Assembly (NCBI GenBank): GCA_033875255.1
Contig: JAWZSN010000033.1
Span: forward strand, 1-46,425
Direction: 5' to 3'
DNA from: Marinimicrococcus sp033875255
Lineage (GTDB): Bacteria > Pseudomonadota > Alphaproteobacteria > Geminicoccales > Geminicoccaceae
Length of the DNA: 46,425 bases
Positions 7,614-15,345 of the stretch are shown here, piece by piece. The position numbers and the translations under genes are program-made. Below the pieces are notes generated by a model. The model searched no databases. It was not told the DNA's origin and saw nothing but the letters and a program-made list of their open reading frames with translations. Within the stretch, counting starts at the first letter, position 1. The number at the start of each line of letters is the position of its first letter.

Positions 7614-8657
7614 ATGGACATGCTCGCCGCCGCCGACACTGCTGTCGCGCCGCCGCCTTCTCCCCGTGTCGGCACCCGGCTGGCCGCGCTCGATCTCGGC
7701 ACCAACAACTGCCGCCTGCTGGTGGCGGAGGTGCGTGGCGACGGCTTCGAGGTCATCGACAGCTTCTCGCGGATCGTCCGGCTCGGCGAAGGCCTGGCCC
7801 GCACCGAGCGGCTGAGCGATCCTGCCATGGCCCGCACCTTGACGGCGCTCAAGGTGTGCGGCCGGATCATCGCCCGCCATCGCGTGGCCGGCGCCCGCTG
7901 CGTGGCGACCGAGGCCTGCCGGCGGGCCGCCAACGGCCGCGAGTTCCTCCAGCGGGTGCAGCGCGTCACCGGCCTCGAGCTCGAGGTGCTGCGCCAGGAG
8001 GACGAGGCGCGCCTCGCGATGCTGGGCTGCCTGCCGCTCCTCGACCCCGACGCGCGGCAGCTGCTCGTGATCGACATCGGCGGCGGCAGCACCGAGATCC
8101 TCTGGCTCGACCGCAGCCGCTCCGGCCAAGGCGGCGAGCCCGGCACCGCGCTCTCCCTGCCGCTCGGCGTCGTGACCCTGTCGGAGACCTTTGGCCACGA
8201 GGTCGGCGAGGAGACCTTCGCCGCCATGGTCGAGCATGTGCACGAGCGGCTCATGGCGCTGCACGCGTCGCGTCCGCTGCCACCCCTGGCAGACGGCGCC
8301 GCGCTGCAGATGCTGGGCACCTCGGGAACGGTCACCACCCTGGCGGCGATCCATCTGGGCCTTCGCCGCTACGACCGCCGCAAGGTCGATGGCCTCTGCC
8401 TCTCCTTCGCCGCCGTCAAGGAAACCTCGGATCACCTGCGCATGCTCGATCACGCGACCCGCGCCGCCAACCCCTGCATCGGCGCCGGCCGGGCCGATCT
8501 CGTCGTGGCCGGCTGCGCCATCCTCGAGGCGATCCACCGGCAGTGGCCGGTGGATCAGCTATGCGTCGCCGACCGCGGCGTGCGCGAGGGCATCCTCGCC
8601 ACGCTGATGGGCAAGAACCTGCACCAGCTCCTGGATGGCGCGGAGGATGCGGCATGA
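7614..8657 (+). CDS. Ppx/GppA family exopolyphosphatase / guanosine pentaphosphatase
   Basis: A 347-residue protein of the ASKHA-fold Ppx/GppA family, which cleaves terminal phosphate from polyphosphate or from pppGpp. Phosphate loop 1 is ALDLGTNNCRLLVA (about 25-38), phosphate loop 2 is VIDIGGGSTEI (152-162), and LGTSGTVTTLA is the adenosine-loop region. Its length equals the short two-domain form common in alphaproteobacteria, lacking the C-terminal HD-like domain of the E. coli enzyme. The ATG at 7614 is preferred; Met3 is also possible. It overlaps rlmE by ATGA, an arrangement frequent in this class, so the two are translationally coupled. Whether polyphosphate or pppGpp is the substrate cannot be decided here. 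Confidence 0.92.
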   Translation: MDMLAAADTAVAPPPSPRVGTRLAALDLGTNNCRLLVAEVRGDGFEVIDSFSRIVRLGEGLARTERLSDPAMARTLTALKVCGRIIARHRVAGARCVATEACRRAANGREFLQRVQRVTGLELEVLRQEDEARLAMLGCLPLLDPDARQLLVIDIGGGSTEILWLDRSRSGQGGEPGTALSLPLGVVTLSETFGHEVGEETFAAMVEHVHERLMALHASRPLPPLADGAALQMLGTSGTVTTLAAIHLGLRRYDRRKVDGLCLSFAAVKETSDHLRMLDHATRAANPCIGAGRADLVVAGCAILEAIHRQWPVDQLCVADRGVREGILATLMGKNLHQLLDGAEDAA

Positions 8658-9367
8658 GCGGCGGCAGCACCGGCGGCAGCGGCAGCGGCACGCGACGGCT
8701 CAAGGAGCGGGTGCGCACCGCGCGAAAGCGCAGCAACGCCTCGACCCGCTGGCTCGCACGGCAGCTCAACGATCCCTATGTCCACGAAGCCAGGCGCCAG
8801 GGCTACCGGGCCCGCTCGGTCTTCAAGCTCGAGGAGCTCGACAAGCGTTTCAGCCTGCTCCGGCGTAATGCCCGCATCGTCGATCTCGGCGCTGCCCCGG
8901 GAAGCTGGACGCAATATGCCGCCCAGCGCGGCTGCAAGGTGGTGGGCGTCGATCTGCTGCCGGTGCAGCCGGTGGCCGGCGCCGAGATCATCGAGGGCGA
9001 TTTCCTCGACCCCGCCATCCAGGACCGGCTGGTGGAGATGCTGGGTGGGCCGGCTGACATGGTGCTCAGCGACATTGCCGCCTCCGCCACCGGCACCAAG
9101 GCGGTGGACCGGCTCAAGGCCGAGGGTGTCGCCGAGACGGTGCTGGCCTTCGCCGAGCGGGTCCTGCGCCCCGGCGGCAACTGCCTGATCAAGCTGCTCA
9201 AGGGCGCGGAGGCGCCGGTCATGCCGTCGGCGCGGCGCCTCTTCTCGACCTGCCGCCTGCTCAAGCCCGACGCCACCCGCTCGGATTCCTCCGAGATCTT
9301 TCTGCTCGCCACCGGCCGCCGCGCGCCAGAGGGCGGGGCTGCGGAGGAGGGCGAGGGCGGCAGCTGA
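8654..9367 (+). CDS. rlmE: 23S rRNA (uridine-2'-O)-methyltransferase RlmE (FtsJ/RrmJ)
   Basis: A 237-residue SAM-dependent methyltransferase that 2'-O-methylates U2552 in the A loop of 23S rRNA during late 50S assembly. The SAM site is IVDLGAAPGSWTQYA (75-89). The catalytic tetrad of the family is present as Lys58, Asp140 (VLSD), Lys180 (LIK) and Glu214 (SSEIF). The N-terminus is basic (RRLKERVRTARKR), as usual for rRNA binding. The start ATG overlaps the ppx/gppA stop. A decayed copy of the last ~45 codons lies 2 kb downstream (11286-11435), beyond phaC. Confidence 0.96.
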   Translation: MSGGSTGGSGSGTRRLKERVRTARKRSNASTRWLARQLNDPYVHEARRQGYRARSVFKLEELDKRFSLLRRNARIVDLGAAPGSWTQYAAQRGCKVVGVDLLPVQPVAGAEIIEGDFLDPAIQDRLVEMLGGPADMVLSDIAASATGTKAVDRLKAEGVAETVLAFAERVLRPGGNCLIKLLKGAEAPVMPSARRLFSTCRLLKPDATRSDSSEIFLLATGRRAPEGGAAEEGEGGS

Positions 9368-9486
9368 GCCGGCCGTCCCGCGAGGGGCTCCGATCGTCTC
9401 GCCATCGCTGGAGATTGCGGAGGCCTCGCCCGCAACGTTGCGGCCGGGCGGGTTGCCCGGCGCCGCCCGTGCAGCCGCGGCGCCGT

Positions 9487-11244
9487 TCAGCGCATCGCCA
9501 CATAGGTGCCCGGTGCCGCGACGAGGGGCGGGTAGCCCTGCTCCGGGGCACCCATGGCCGGCTGCGGACCGGGCTTGCCGCTGCGGGTTTCCAGCCAGTC
9601 GGCCCAGGCGAGCCACCATGAGCCTGCCGTGGAGGGAGCCTGCGCCGCCCAGGCCTCGGGGGCCATGTACGGGTCCTCGGCCGCCAGGTGCATCATGCGG
9701 TAGCGGCGCCGCGGATGGCCGGGCTCGCTGACGATGCCGGCATTGTGGCCGCCGCTCGCCAGCACGAAGGTGACCTCGGTGTCGGTCAGCAGCCGGATCT
9801 TGTAGACCGACTGCCAGGGGGCGATGTGGTCGCGCTCCGTGCCCACCGCGAAGACCGGCACGCGAATGTCGGTGAGCGCCACCGGCCGGCCGTCGATGGC
9901 ATAGCGGCCGCGCGAGAGGCGGTTGTCGAGGAACAGGTCGCGCAGATACTGGGCGTGCATGCGCGCCGGCATCCGCGTGCCGTCGGCATTCCACGCCATG
10001 AGGTCGAACGGCGTCTCGCGCTCACCCAGGAGATAGTGGCGGACCGCTCGCGACCAGATCAGATCGCTGGCCCGCAGGAGCTGGAAGGCGCCGGCCATCT
10101 GCGTGGTGTCGAGATAGCCGCGCGCCCACATCATGTCCTCGAGATAGGCAAGCTCGCTCTCGTCGATGAACAGCATGAGCTCACCCGCCTCGGAAAAGTC
10201 GGTCTGCGCCGCCAGCAGCGTCATCGAGGCCAGCGCCTCCTCGCCGTCGCGAGCCATGCGGGCCGTCTCCATCGCCAGCAACGTGCCGCCCAGGCAGTAG
10301 CCGCAGGCATGTACCGGGCTGTCCGGCCGGACGGCTCGCACCGCGTCGAGGGCGGCCTCGATGCCGAGCCGGCGATAATCGTCCATCCCCAGCTCGCGGT
10401 CCTCGCTGCCCGGGTTCTTCCACGAGATCATGAAGACGGTGAAGCCGCGCCCGGTGAGGAAACGGACCAGCGAGTTCTCCGGCGAGAGGTCGAGAATGTA
10501 GTATTTCATGATCCAGGCCGGGACGATCAGTACCGGCTCGGGCCGCACCTGCTCGGTGGTCGGCGCGTACTGGATCAGCTCGATGAGATCGTTGCGGAAG
10601 ATCACCTGGCCTTGCGTGGTGGCGAGATCGCGGCCGACCTCGAAGGCTTCCGAGCCGGCCGCCGGTCTTTGCTCGAGCAGACGCGCCAGATCCTCGAGCA
10701 GATGCCGGGCGCCGCGCTGGAGGTTGGCGCCGCCTTCGGCGAGGGTCCGGCGCAGCACCTCCGGATTGCTCCAGGGGAAGTTGCCCGGCGAGAACCGGTC
10801 GAGGGCTTGCCGCGCCATGAACGATACCTGGCTTGTGTGCTGTGCGGTGACGCCGCGGGTCCCCTGGGTCGCGGCCTGCCACCACTGCTCCATCGCGAGG
10901 AAGGTTTGCACATGGAGCGCGAAGGGAAGAGCGGTCCAGCCGGGGTCCTCGAAGCGCCGGTCGCCTGCAGCGGGAGCGAAGGGCGGCTCGCTGGTGTCGC
11001 CGGTGGCCGCCCGCAGGGCAAAGAGCCCGAGCCGCAGTGCATCCTCCACGGCCTTTTGCGCAAGGGCGAGCCGACGGCCCGGTGCGTTGGCCAGGTGCAT
11101 CAGCCAGTCTGCACGGGCGGCCTGCACGGCCGCCGGCGAGATGCCCATGGTAAGGCGCGCCTGCAGCGCGTGCAGCATCCGGTCGAGCTGGTCGAGCTCG
11201 CCCTCGCCGTCCTGACCGCCCGTTCCCGCCTGAACCATCGCCAC
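9487..11244 (-). CDS. phaC: Class I poly(3-hydroxyalkanoate) synthase
   Basis: A 585-residue polymerase that joins (R)-3-hydroxyacyl-CoA units into storage polyester at granules. The N-terminal PhaC_N domain (about 95-260, with FSPGNFPWSNPEVLRRT) is followed by an alpha/beta hydrolase domain. The lipase-like box GYCLGG places the catalytic Cys at 317; the other triad members are Asp472 (ERDHIAP) and His500 (SGGHNAG). Length fits class I (about 590). The ATG has GGAGGAG just upstream. No phaA, phaB, phaR or phasin gene is adjacent. The gene sits on the opposite strand between rlmE and a remnant of rlmE, which suggests insertion. Some alphaproteobacteria have several phaC copies, so this could be an accessory paralogue. 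Confidence 0.95.
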   Translation of the reverse strand: MAMVQAGTGGQDGEGELDQLDRMLHALQARLTMGISPAAVQAARADWLMHLANAPGRRLALAQKAVEDALRLGLFALRAATGDTSEPPFAPAAGDRRFEDPGWTALPFALHVQTFLAMEQWWQAATQGTRGVTAQHTSQVSFMARQALDRFSPGNFPWSNPEVLRRTLAEGGANLQRGARHLLEDLARLLEQRPAAGSEAFEVGRDLATTQGQVIFRNDLIELIQYAPTTEQVRPEPVLIVPAWIMKYYILDLSPENSLVRFLTGRGFTVFMISWKNPGSEDRELGMDDYRRLGIEAALDAVRAVRPDSPVHACGYCLGGTLLAMETARMARDGEEALASMTLLAAQTDFSEAGELMLFIDESELAYLEDMMWARGYLDTTQMAGAFQLLRASDLIWSRAVRHYLLGERETPFDLMAWNADGTRMPARMHAQYLRDLFLDNRLSRGRYAIDGRPVALTDIRVPVFAVGTERDHIAPWQSVYKIRLLTDTEVTFVLASGGHNAGIVSEPGHPRRRYRMMHLAAEDPYMAPEAWAAQAPSTAGSWWLAWADWLETRSGKPGPQPAMGAPEQGYPPLVAAPGTYVAMR

Positions 11245-11285
11245 TCCTCCGCCGGGTTCGCGCCTCGCTGTCCCGGCCAGCGGGA

Positions 11286-11435
11286 ATACGCCTTGATCTT
11301 GCTCAAGGGCGGCGTCTCTTCTCGACCTGCCGCCCGCTCGAGCCCGACGCCACCTGCAGGAATTCCCCGGAAGTGTTCCTGCTGGCCGCCGGCCGCCGCA
11401 GCCCCGCGGTGCAGGGGGAGGATAAGGAAGGCTGA
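11286..11435 (+). pseudogene. Remnant of an rlmE 3' end
   Basis: The frame ending at TGA 11433-11435 reads RRLFSTCRPLEPDAT, then PEVFLLAAGRRSP, matching the C-terminal part of the intact RlmE in this window (RRLFSTCRLLKPDAT, SEIFLLATGRRAP). Upstream, in a different frame, ALILLKG at about 11290-11312 matches CLIKLLKG; the roughly eight codons between these blocks are missing, which shifts the frame. No start codon or SAM-binding region is present. Differences from the intact copy are spread over all codon positions, so this is an old or foreign copy rather than a fresh duplication. Confidence 0.8.
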
Positions 11436-11459
11436 TCCTCCTCCGGCCGGTGATGCCCG

Positions 11460-11486
11460 AGTCACGCCCGCACCCTTCCGCGCGTC
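11460..11486 (+). promoter_or_regulatory. Candidate ECF41-type promoter
   Basis: AGTCACG at 11460-11466 and CGTC at 11483-11486 are separated by exactly 16 bases. From memory, ECF41 sigma factors recognise TGTCACA-N16-CGTC; here five of seven -35 bases and all -10 bases fit. The site is 35 bases upstream of the AhpD-like gene, which is followed by an ECF41 sigma gene. Autoregulation by that sigma factor is the inference. Confidence 0.6.
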
Positions 11487-11520
11487 ATAGTCCTGAAACC
11501 ATCCAGAGGAGGGACCGACC

Positions 11521-11982
11521 TTGGAACAGCGTCTCGATGTCCATGCCGCCGCCCCGGAGCTCGTCGCCGCCCTGCGCGGCCTGAGCTCGCGCCTGCACGA
11601 CGGCAGGCTGCCGGCGCGGCTCCTGCATCTGGTCGATCTGCGTGTCTCGCAGCTCAACGGCTGCCACTACTGCATCGCGGTCCATGGCGGCGAGCTGCGC
11701 CGTTCCGGCGGTAGCGAGGAGCTGATCGAGGCCGTTGCCAACTGGCCGGCCTCGGATCTCTTCGAGGCGAGCGAGCGGGCCGCCCTGCAATGGGCCGAGG
11801 TCCTCACGCGGCCGCGCTCCGGCCTCGAGCTCGACCAGGCCCAGGAAAGGCTCGAGGCCAGCTTCGATGCCGAAGCAAGGGCCCGGCTCACCATGGCCGT
11901 GGCGGCCATCAATGCGTGGAACCGGATCGGCGTCGCCGCCTATCGCGAGCCGGAGGCAGCGCGGGCGGGCGAGGGGGCCTGA
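11521..11982 (+). CDS. AhpD-like / carboxymuconolactone decarboxylase-family protein
   Basis: A 153-residue all-helical protein with the AhpD-type redox motif: Cys48 and Cys51 in LNGCHYCIAVH, with His55 completing the proton relay. Family members reduce peroxide through a thiol pair. It starts with TTG at 11521, read from the start of the aligned protein and the upstream GAGGAGGG ribosome site; no ATG is available before the motif. Its stop overlaps the ATG of the sigma factor gene (TGATG). ECF41 sigma genes are typically next to a carboxymuconolactone decarboxylase, oxidoreductase or epimerase gene, and this protein is probably the main target of the adjacent sigma factor. Confidence 0.88.
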   Translation: MEQRLDVHAAAPELVAALRGLSSRLHDGRLPARLLHLVDLRVSQLNGCHYCIAVHGGELRRSGGSEELIEAVANWPASDLFEASERAALQWAEVLTRPRSGLELDQAQERLEASFDAEARARLTMAVAAINAWNRIGVAAYREPEAARAGEGA

Positions 11983-12890
11983 TGGAGACCCTGACGGCGG
12001 GGCCGTTCGAGGCGCAGCGGCCGCGGCTGCGGCGCCTCGCCTACCGGCTTCTCGGCAGCCTCGCCGATGCCGAGGACGTGGTCCAGGACGCCTGGCTGCG
12101 CTGGCGCCGGGTCGATCCCGCCGCCGTTCTGGCGCCGGAGCGCTTCCTCACCACCGTCGTCACGCGGCTCGCGCTCGATCGCCTGCGGGCGGCGCGCAGG
12201 GCGCGCGAGGCCTACGAGGGCCAGTGGCTGCCGGAGCCGGTGGTCGAGCAGGGAGACGGGGAGGCGGGGCTGGAGCGGCGCGGCGAGCTGGCGCTGGGCC
12301 TGCTGCTCCTGCTCGAGCGTCTCACGCCCCGCCAGCGTGCGGTCTACGTGCTGCGCGAGAGCTTCGCGCTCGAGTACGAGGAGATCGCCGCCATTCTCGA
12401 GACCACCGCGGCGGCCTGCCGCCAGGCGATGCGGCGGGCGCGCGGCGAGCTCGCGGGCGCCCCGGAGCCGGCCGGCGGCGCCGGCCGGGCGATGGAGCTG
12501 GCGGCGGCGTTCTCCGCTGCCTGCCTCGCGCAGGACTATGCCCGGCTGGTGGGCCTGCTGGCGGATGGCAGCGTGCTGCTCTCCGACGGCGGCGGCAAGG
12601 GGCTGGCCGCGCGGCGTCCCGTTCTCGGGAGCGACCGCATCGCCCGCTTTTTCATCGGTGTGTGCGGCAAGCCGGGGCGGCTGCTGTTGCCGGTCCGGGT
12701 CAACGGCGATCCCGGCGTGGCACTCGTGGACGCAGGCGGCCTGCGTTTCGTGGCGGCGCTCGAGGGCACGCCGGTGCGCACCGCGCTGCTGGTCGCCAAC
12801 CCCGACAAGCTTCCCCGCGGCCTCGCCGGCGGGGGCACCGTCTCGCCTGGGGCCCGCGCATGTGGTAACGCGCGTGCTGTGGCCCGCTGA
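11982..12890 (+). CDS. ECF41-family RNA polymerase sigma factor with SnoaL-like C-terminal domain
   Basis: A 302-residue extracytoplasmic-function sigma factor. Region 2 is at about 12-76 (DAEDVVQDAWLRW at 29-41), the linker carries the ECF41 signature WLPEP at 82-86, and region 4 is at about 110-155 (LTPRQRAVYVLRE). The extra C-terminal domain (about 165-280) resembles SnoaL and has the two other ECF41 motifs, DGGGK (202-206) and NPDKL (273-277). In studied members this extension replaces an anti-sigma factor and both inhibits and supports activity. The last 20 residues are low-complexity. No anti-sigma gene is adjacent. It likely transcribes the AhpD-like gene and itself from the site at 11460. 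Confidence 0.93.
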   Translation: METLTAGPFEAQRPRLRRLAYRLLGSLADAEDVVQDAWLRWRRVDPAAVLAPERFLTTVVTRLALDRLRAARRAREAYEGQWLPEPVVEQGDGEAGLERRGELALGLLLLLERLTPRQRAVYVLRESFALEYEEIAAILETTAAACRQAMRRARGELAGAPEPAGGAGRAMELAAAFSAACLAQDYARLVGLLADGSVLLSDGGGKGLAARRPVLGSDRIARFFIGVCGKPGRLLLPVRVNGDPGVALVDAGGLRFVAALEGTPVRTALLVANPDKLPRGLAGGGTVSPGARACGNARAVAR

Positions 12891-12948
12891 TGCGACCATC
12901 GGGCCGGGGGTCGCGGCATGGCCCGTGACGCAATGGCGGGAGGACGAG

Positions 12949-13038
12949 ATGAAGCTCTATGACGGCGGCCTGGTGATCCTGGTCGTGTTCCTGTGTGCCG
13001 CGGCGGCCCTGGTCGCGGCCTCGCAGGTCGCCCCATGA
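12949..13038 (+). CDS. 29-residue single-pass membrane peptide
   Basis: ATG at 12949 follows a GCGGGAGG ribosome site by 6 bases and opens a 29-codon frame: a short polar start (MKLYDGG), then a continuous hydrophobic stretch of about 17 residues (residues 8-24) and a short tail. Its stop overlaps the start of the ROK kinase gene (ATGA), so the two are translationally coupled. The position and the good ribosome site argue that it is a real small protein and not chance. Function unknown. Confidence 0.6.
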   Translation: MKLYDGGLVILVVFLCAAAALVAASQVAP

Positions 13039-13748
13039 GTGCCGGCGCGCCGGTCCCCACCGGTGCGGACGCGCTGGCGGAGCCCGGCATCCTCGTGCTC
13101 GACGTCGGGGGCAACGCCGTCAAGTTCAAGCTGTCCTCGGGCGAGGAGCGCCGCAAGTTCCCCTCCGGCCCCGGCCTCACGCCCGAGCGGATGGTGGAGA
13201 AGGTTCTCGAGGAGAGCGGCGACTGGCGCTTCGACCGGGTGAGCATCGGCTGTCCGGGGCCGATCAGCGGCGACCGGATCGCTCTCGAGCCGGTCAATCT
13301 CGGGCCCGGCTGGTGCGCGTTCGACTTCGCCGCCGCCTTCGGTCGTCCGGTGCGCCTGGTCAACGACGCCGCGATGCAGGCGCTGGGCTCCTACGAGGGC
13401 GGCAAGATGCTGTTTTTGGGGCTGGGCACCGGCCTCGGCGCGGCGCTGGTCATCGAGGGCGCGGTGCTGTCGCTCGAGGTGGCGCACCTGCCCTACAAGG
13501 CCGGCCGGACCTTCGAGGACTATGCCGGCAGGCGCGGCCTCGAGCGGATGGGCAAGCGCCGCTGGCGCAAGGCGGTGCGCGACATCGTCGAGCGGCTCAG
13601 GGCGGCGCTGGTCGCCGACCATGTGGTGCTGGGCGGCGGCAATGCCGGCCTGCTCGAGGAGATGCCGGAAGGCTGCCGCCGCGGCCACAACCGCAACGCC
13701 TTCCTGGGCGGCGTGCGCTTATGGGAGGGAGGCGTCCGGGTTCTCTAG
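13035..13748 (+). CDS. ROK-family sugar kinase, polyphosphate-glucokinase-like
   Basis: A 237-residue ASKHA-fold protein. Phosphate loop 1 is LDVGGNAVKFKL (22-33; usual DxGGT has Asn for Thr here), the catalytic base is Asp111 in LVNDAAMQALG, and the nucleotide loop is GLGTGLG (129-135). VLGGGNAG at 198-205 is the adenosine region. The CxCGxxGC zinc motif of larger ROK repressors and kinases is absent, and the small size resembles polyphosphate glucokinases. Phosphorylation of glucose or a related sugar is likely; phosphate donor unknown. It overlaps the 29-residue peptide gene and converges on the zf-CHCC gene. Confidence 0.8.
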   Translation: MSAGAPVPTGADALAEPGILVLDVGGNAVKFKLSSGEERRKFPSGPGLTPERMVEKVLEESGDWRFDRVSIGCPGPISGDRIALEPVNLGPGWCAFDFAAAFGRPVRLVNDAAMQALGSYEGGKMLFLGLGTGLGAALVIEGAVLSLEVAHLPYKAGRTFEDYAGRRGLERMGKRRWRKAVRDIVERLRAALVADHVVLGGGNAGLLEEMPEGCRRGHNRNAFLGGVRLWEGGVRVL

Positions 13749-13769
13749 GAAAGCGCCCGGCTCCTCGCT

Positions 13770-13997
13770 TCAGGCGGCCGGCCGGGTGCCGCCGGCGCGA
13801 GCCTCCTGGGCAGCCTCGGTCCCCTCGAGGACGTAGCGCCGGCCACAATAGCCGCACAACGCCTCGCCGCCCTTCTCGAGCGTCAGGTACTCGAGCGGAT
13901 GGCCGAGCGGACCATTGCCCCCGTCGCAGCGCACGTGCATATGCGGGGTGACGACCGTTTCGCGATCATTCACGAGAAAGAACTCCTCGTCGTTCAT
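13770..13997 (-). CDS. zf-CHCC zinc-finger protein (NDUFS6-like)
   Basis: A 75-residue protein with the zf-CHCC pattern: Cys24, His33, Cys48 and Cys51 (HVRCDGGNGPLGHP, then ALCGYCGRRYVL). This domain is related to the zinc-binding C-terminus of the complex I accessory subunit NDUFS6 and is nearly universal in alphaproteobacteria, where it may associate with NADH dehydrogenase. It diverges from the ABC ATPase gene with only 56 bases between the starts, so any promoters must overlap. Confidence 0.88.
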   Translation of the reverse strand: MNDEEFFLVNDRETVVTPHMHVRCDGGNGPLGHPLEYLTLEKGGEALCGYCGRRYVLEGTEAAQEARAGGTRPAA

Positions 13998-14053
13998 GTC
14001 CCCACCCTGAGGGTATTCATGCCAAGGTCGACCATCGCCAGGAGCGCACGGCC

Positions 14054-15037
14054 GTGACGGTGCGCCGTCCCGATCCGGCGTCCGCGCAGCACTTGCCAGC
14101 CAACGCCATCGAACTCAAGGGCCTCGAGAAGATTTACCGCGGCACCGATGGCCAACCGTCCAAGCATGCCCTCAAGGGCATCGACCTCGAGGTGCCACGC
14201 GGCTCGTTCTTCGCGCTGCTCGGCCCCAACGGTGCGGGCAAGTCGACGCTCATCAACATCCTGGCGGGCCTCGTGGTCAAGAGTGCCGGCAGCGTCAGCC
14301 TGTTCGGCATCGACATCGAGCGCAACCCGCGGCGCGCCCGCCTCGCCATCGGGGTCGTGCCGCAGGAGCTCAACTTCGATCCGTTCTTCACCGCCCGCGA
14401 GGCGCTCGAGCTGCAGGCCGGCCTCTACGGCGTGCCGCGCTCGCAGCGGCGCACCGAGGAGATCCTCCAGGCCGTGGGCCTGCTCGACAAGGCCGACGCT
14501 TATGCCCGCCTGCTCTCCGGCGGCATGCGGCGTCGCCTGCTGGTGGCCAAGGCGCTGGTCCACAGCCCCCCGGTGGTGATCCTCGACGAGCCTACCGCCG
14601 GTGTCGATGTCGAGCTGCGCCGCTCGCTGTGGGCCTACATGCGCCAGCTCAACGCCCAGGGTGTGACGGTGGTGCTGACCACCCACTATCTCGAGGAGGC
14701 CGAGCAGCTCTGCGACCGCATCGCCATCATCAACCATGGCGAGGTGGTGGCCTGCGACACCAAGGACACGCTGATCCGCCGGCTCGACAGCAAGGAGCTG
14801 CTGGTGACGCCGGCCGAGCCGCTGCAGGCGCTGCCGCGCTCGCTGGCAGGGCTGGACGCGACGCTCGACGAGCAGGGGCGGGTACGCATCCGCTACCGGC
14901 CGAGCGGCACGAGGGCCGGCGAGCTGCTCGACCGCCTGCGCGATGCCGGCGTCTCGATCGCCGACATCGCCACTCGCGAGGCCGATCTGGAGGAGCTGTT
15001 CGTGCGGCTCACCTCGCAGGACTCGCAGGCGGCGTGA
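14054..15037 (+). CDS. ABC-2 type exporter ATPase (YadG/DrrA-like), no adjacent permease
   Basis: A 327-residue ATPase. Walker A is GPNGAGKST (57-65), the signature LSGGM (154-158), Walker B VVILDEP (174-180) and the switch His in LTTHYLEEAEQ. After the ATPase core (to about 240) there is a C-terminal extension of about 85 residues with a second small fold, as in DrrA/YadG-like exporters. The GTG start at 14054 has AGGAGCG about 8 bases before it. A permease gene usually follows directly; here a tRNA gene does, so the partner is elsewhere or lost. The exported substrate is unknown. Confidence 0.88.
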   Translation: MTVRRPDPASAQHLPANAIELKGLEKIYRGTDGQPSKHALKGIDLEVPRGSFFALLGPNGAGKSTLINILAGLVVKSAGSVSLFGIDIERNPRRARLAIGVVPQELNFDPFFTAREALELQAGLYGVPRSQRRTEEILQAVGLLDKADAYARLLSGGMRRRLLVAKALVHSPPVVILDEPTAGVDVELRRSLWAYMRQLNAQGVTVVLTTHYLEEAEQLCDRIAIINHGEVVACDTKDTLIRRLDSKELLVTPAEPLQALPRSLAGLDATLDEQGRVRIRYRPSGTRAGELLDRLRDAGVSIADIATREADLEELFVRLTSQDSQAA

Positions 15038-15079
15038 GCGCAAAGTGCGGGGGTGCGTCGCTGCCGCGAGCTTTTGGGC

Positions 15080-15109
15080 TTGGCGGCGGTGGCCCCCTGG
15101 GACTATAGA
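15080..15109 (+). promoter_or_regulatory. Candidate tRNA promoter
   Basis: TTGGCG at 15080-15085 and TATAGA at 15104-15109 with an 18-base spacer; each box matches the sigma-70 consensus at four positions. The predicted start, near 15116, is only a few bases before the mature tRNA 5' end. Confidence 0.45.
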
Positions 15110-15118
15110 GACGGCCAA

Positions 15119-15195
15119 GCGCGCGTAGCTCAGCTGGATAGAGCGCAAGCCTCCGGAGCTTGAGGTCACAGGTTCGAATCCTGTCGCGCGCACCA
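15119..15195 (+). tRNA. tRNA-Arg (anticodon CCG)
   Basis: A complete 77-base cloverleaf: acceptor stem GCGCGCG (15119-15125) pairs perfectly with CGCGCGC (15185-15191); U8 A9; D stem GCTC/GAGC; anticodon stem CAAGC/GCTTG with loop CTCCGGA, anticodon CCG at 15153-15155; variable loop AGGTC; T arm ACAGG-TTCGAAT-CCTGT; discriminator A and encoded CCA (15193-15195). It reads the CGG codon, common in this GC-rich sequence. Confidence 0.97.
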
Positions 15196-15277
15196 CCTCC
15201 CCGACGATGTCCGCCGAACGGTTCTGCAGCGGCTGCCGCCCGCCGCCGTGGTCCCGCGCCATGCCTTGGCGCACATG

Positions 15278-15307
15278 AAAAAGGCCGGCACCTTGGGCGC
15301 CGGCCTT
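15278..15307 (-). terminator. Intrinsic terminator of the XRE gene
   Basis: On the minus strand, stem AAGGCCGGC (from 15307) and its complement (15289-15281), with a short loop, is followed by a T run (15282-15278). It lies 39 bases past the stop of the XRE regulator gene. In the plus direction the same stem follows the tRNA but has only a weak U tail. Confidence 0.75.
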
Positions 15308-15345
15308 CATCGGGATCGGGGGCCGCTCTGGCCCATGCCTCCCGT

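Noticed and set aside
15119..15195. tRNA-Arg as an island attachment site
   Set aside because: No integrase and no repeated tRNA 3' end were found nearby; the genes on both sides are housekeeping types.
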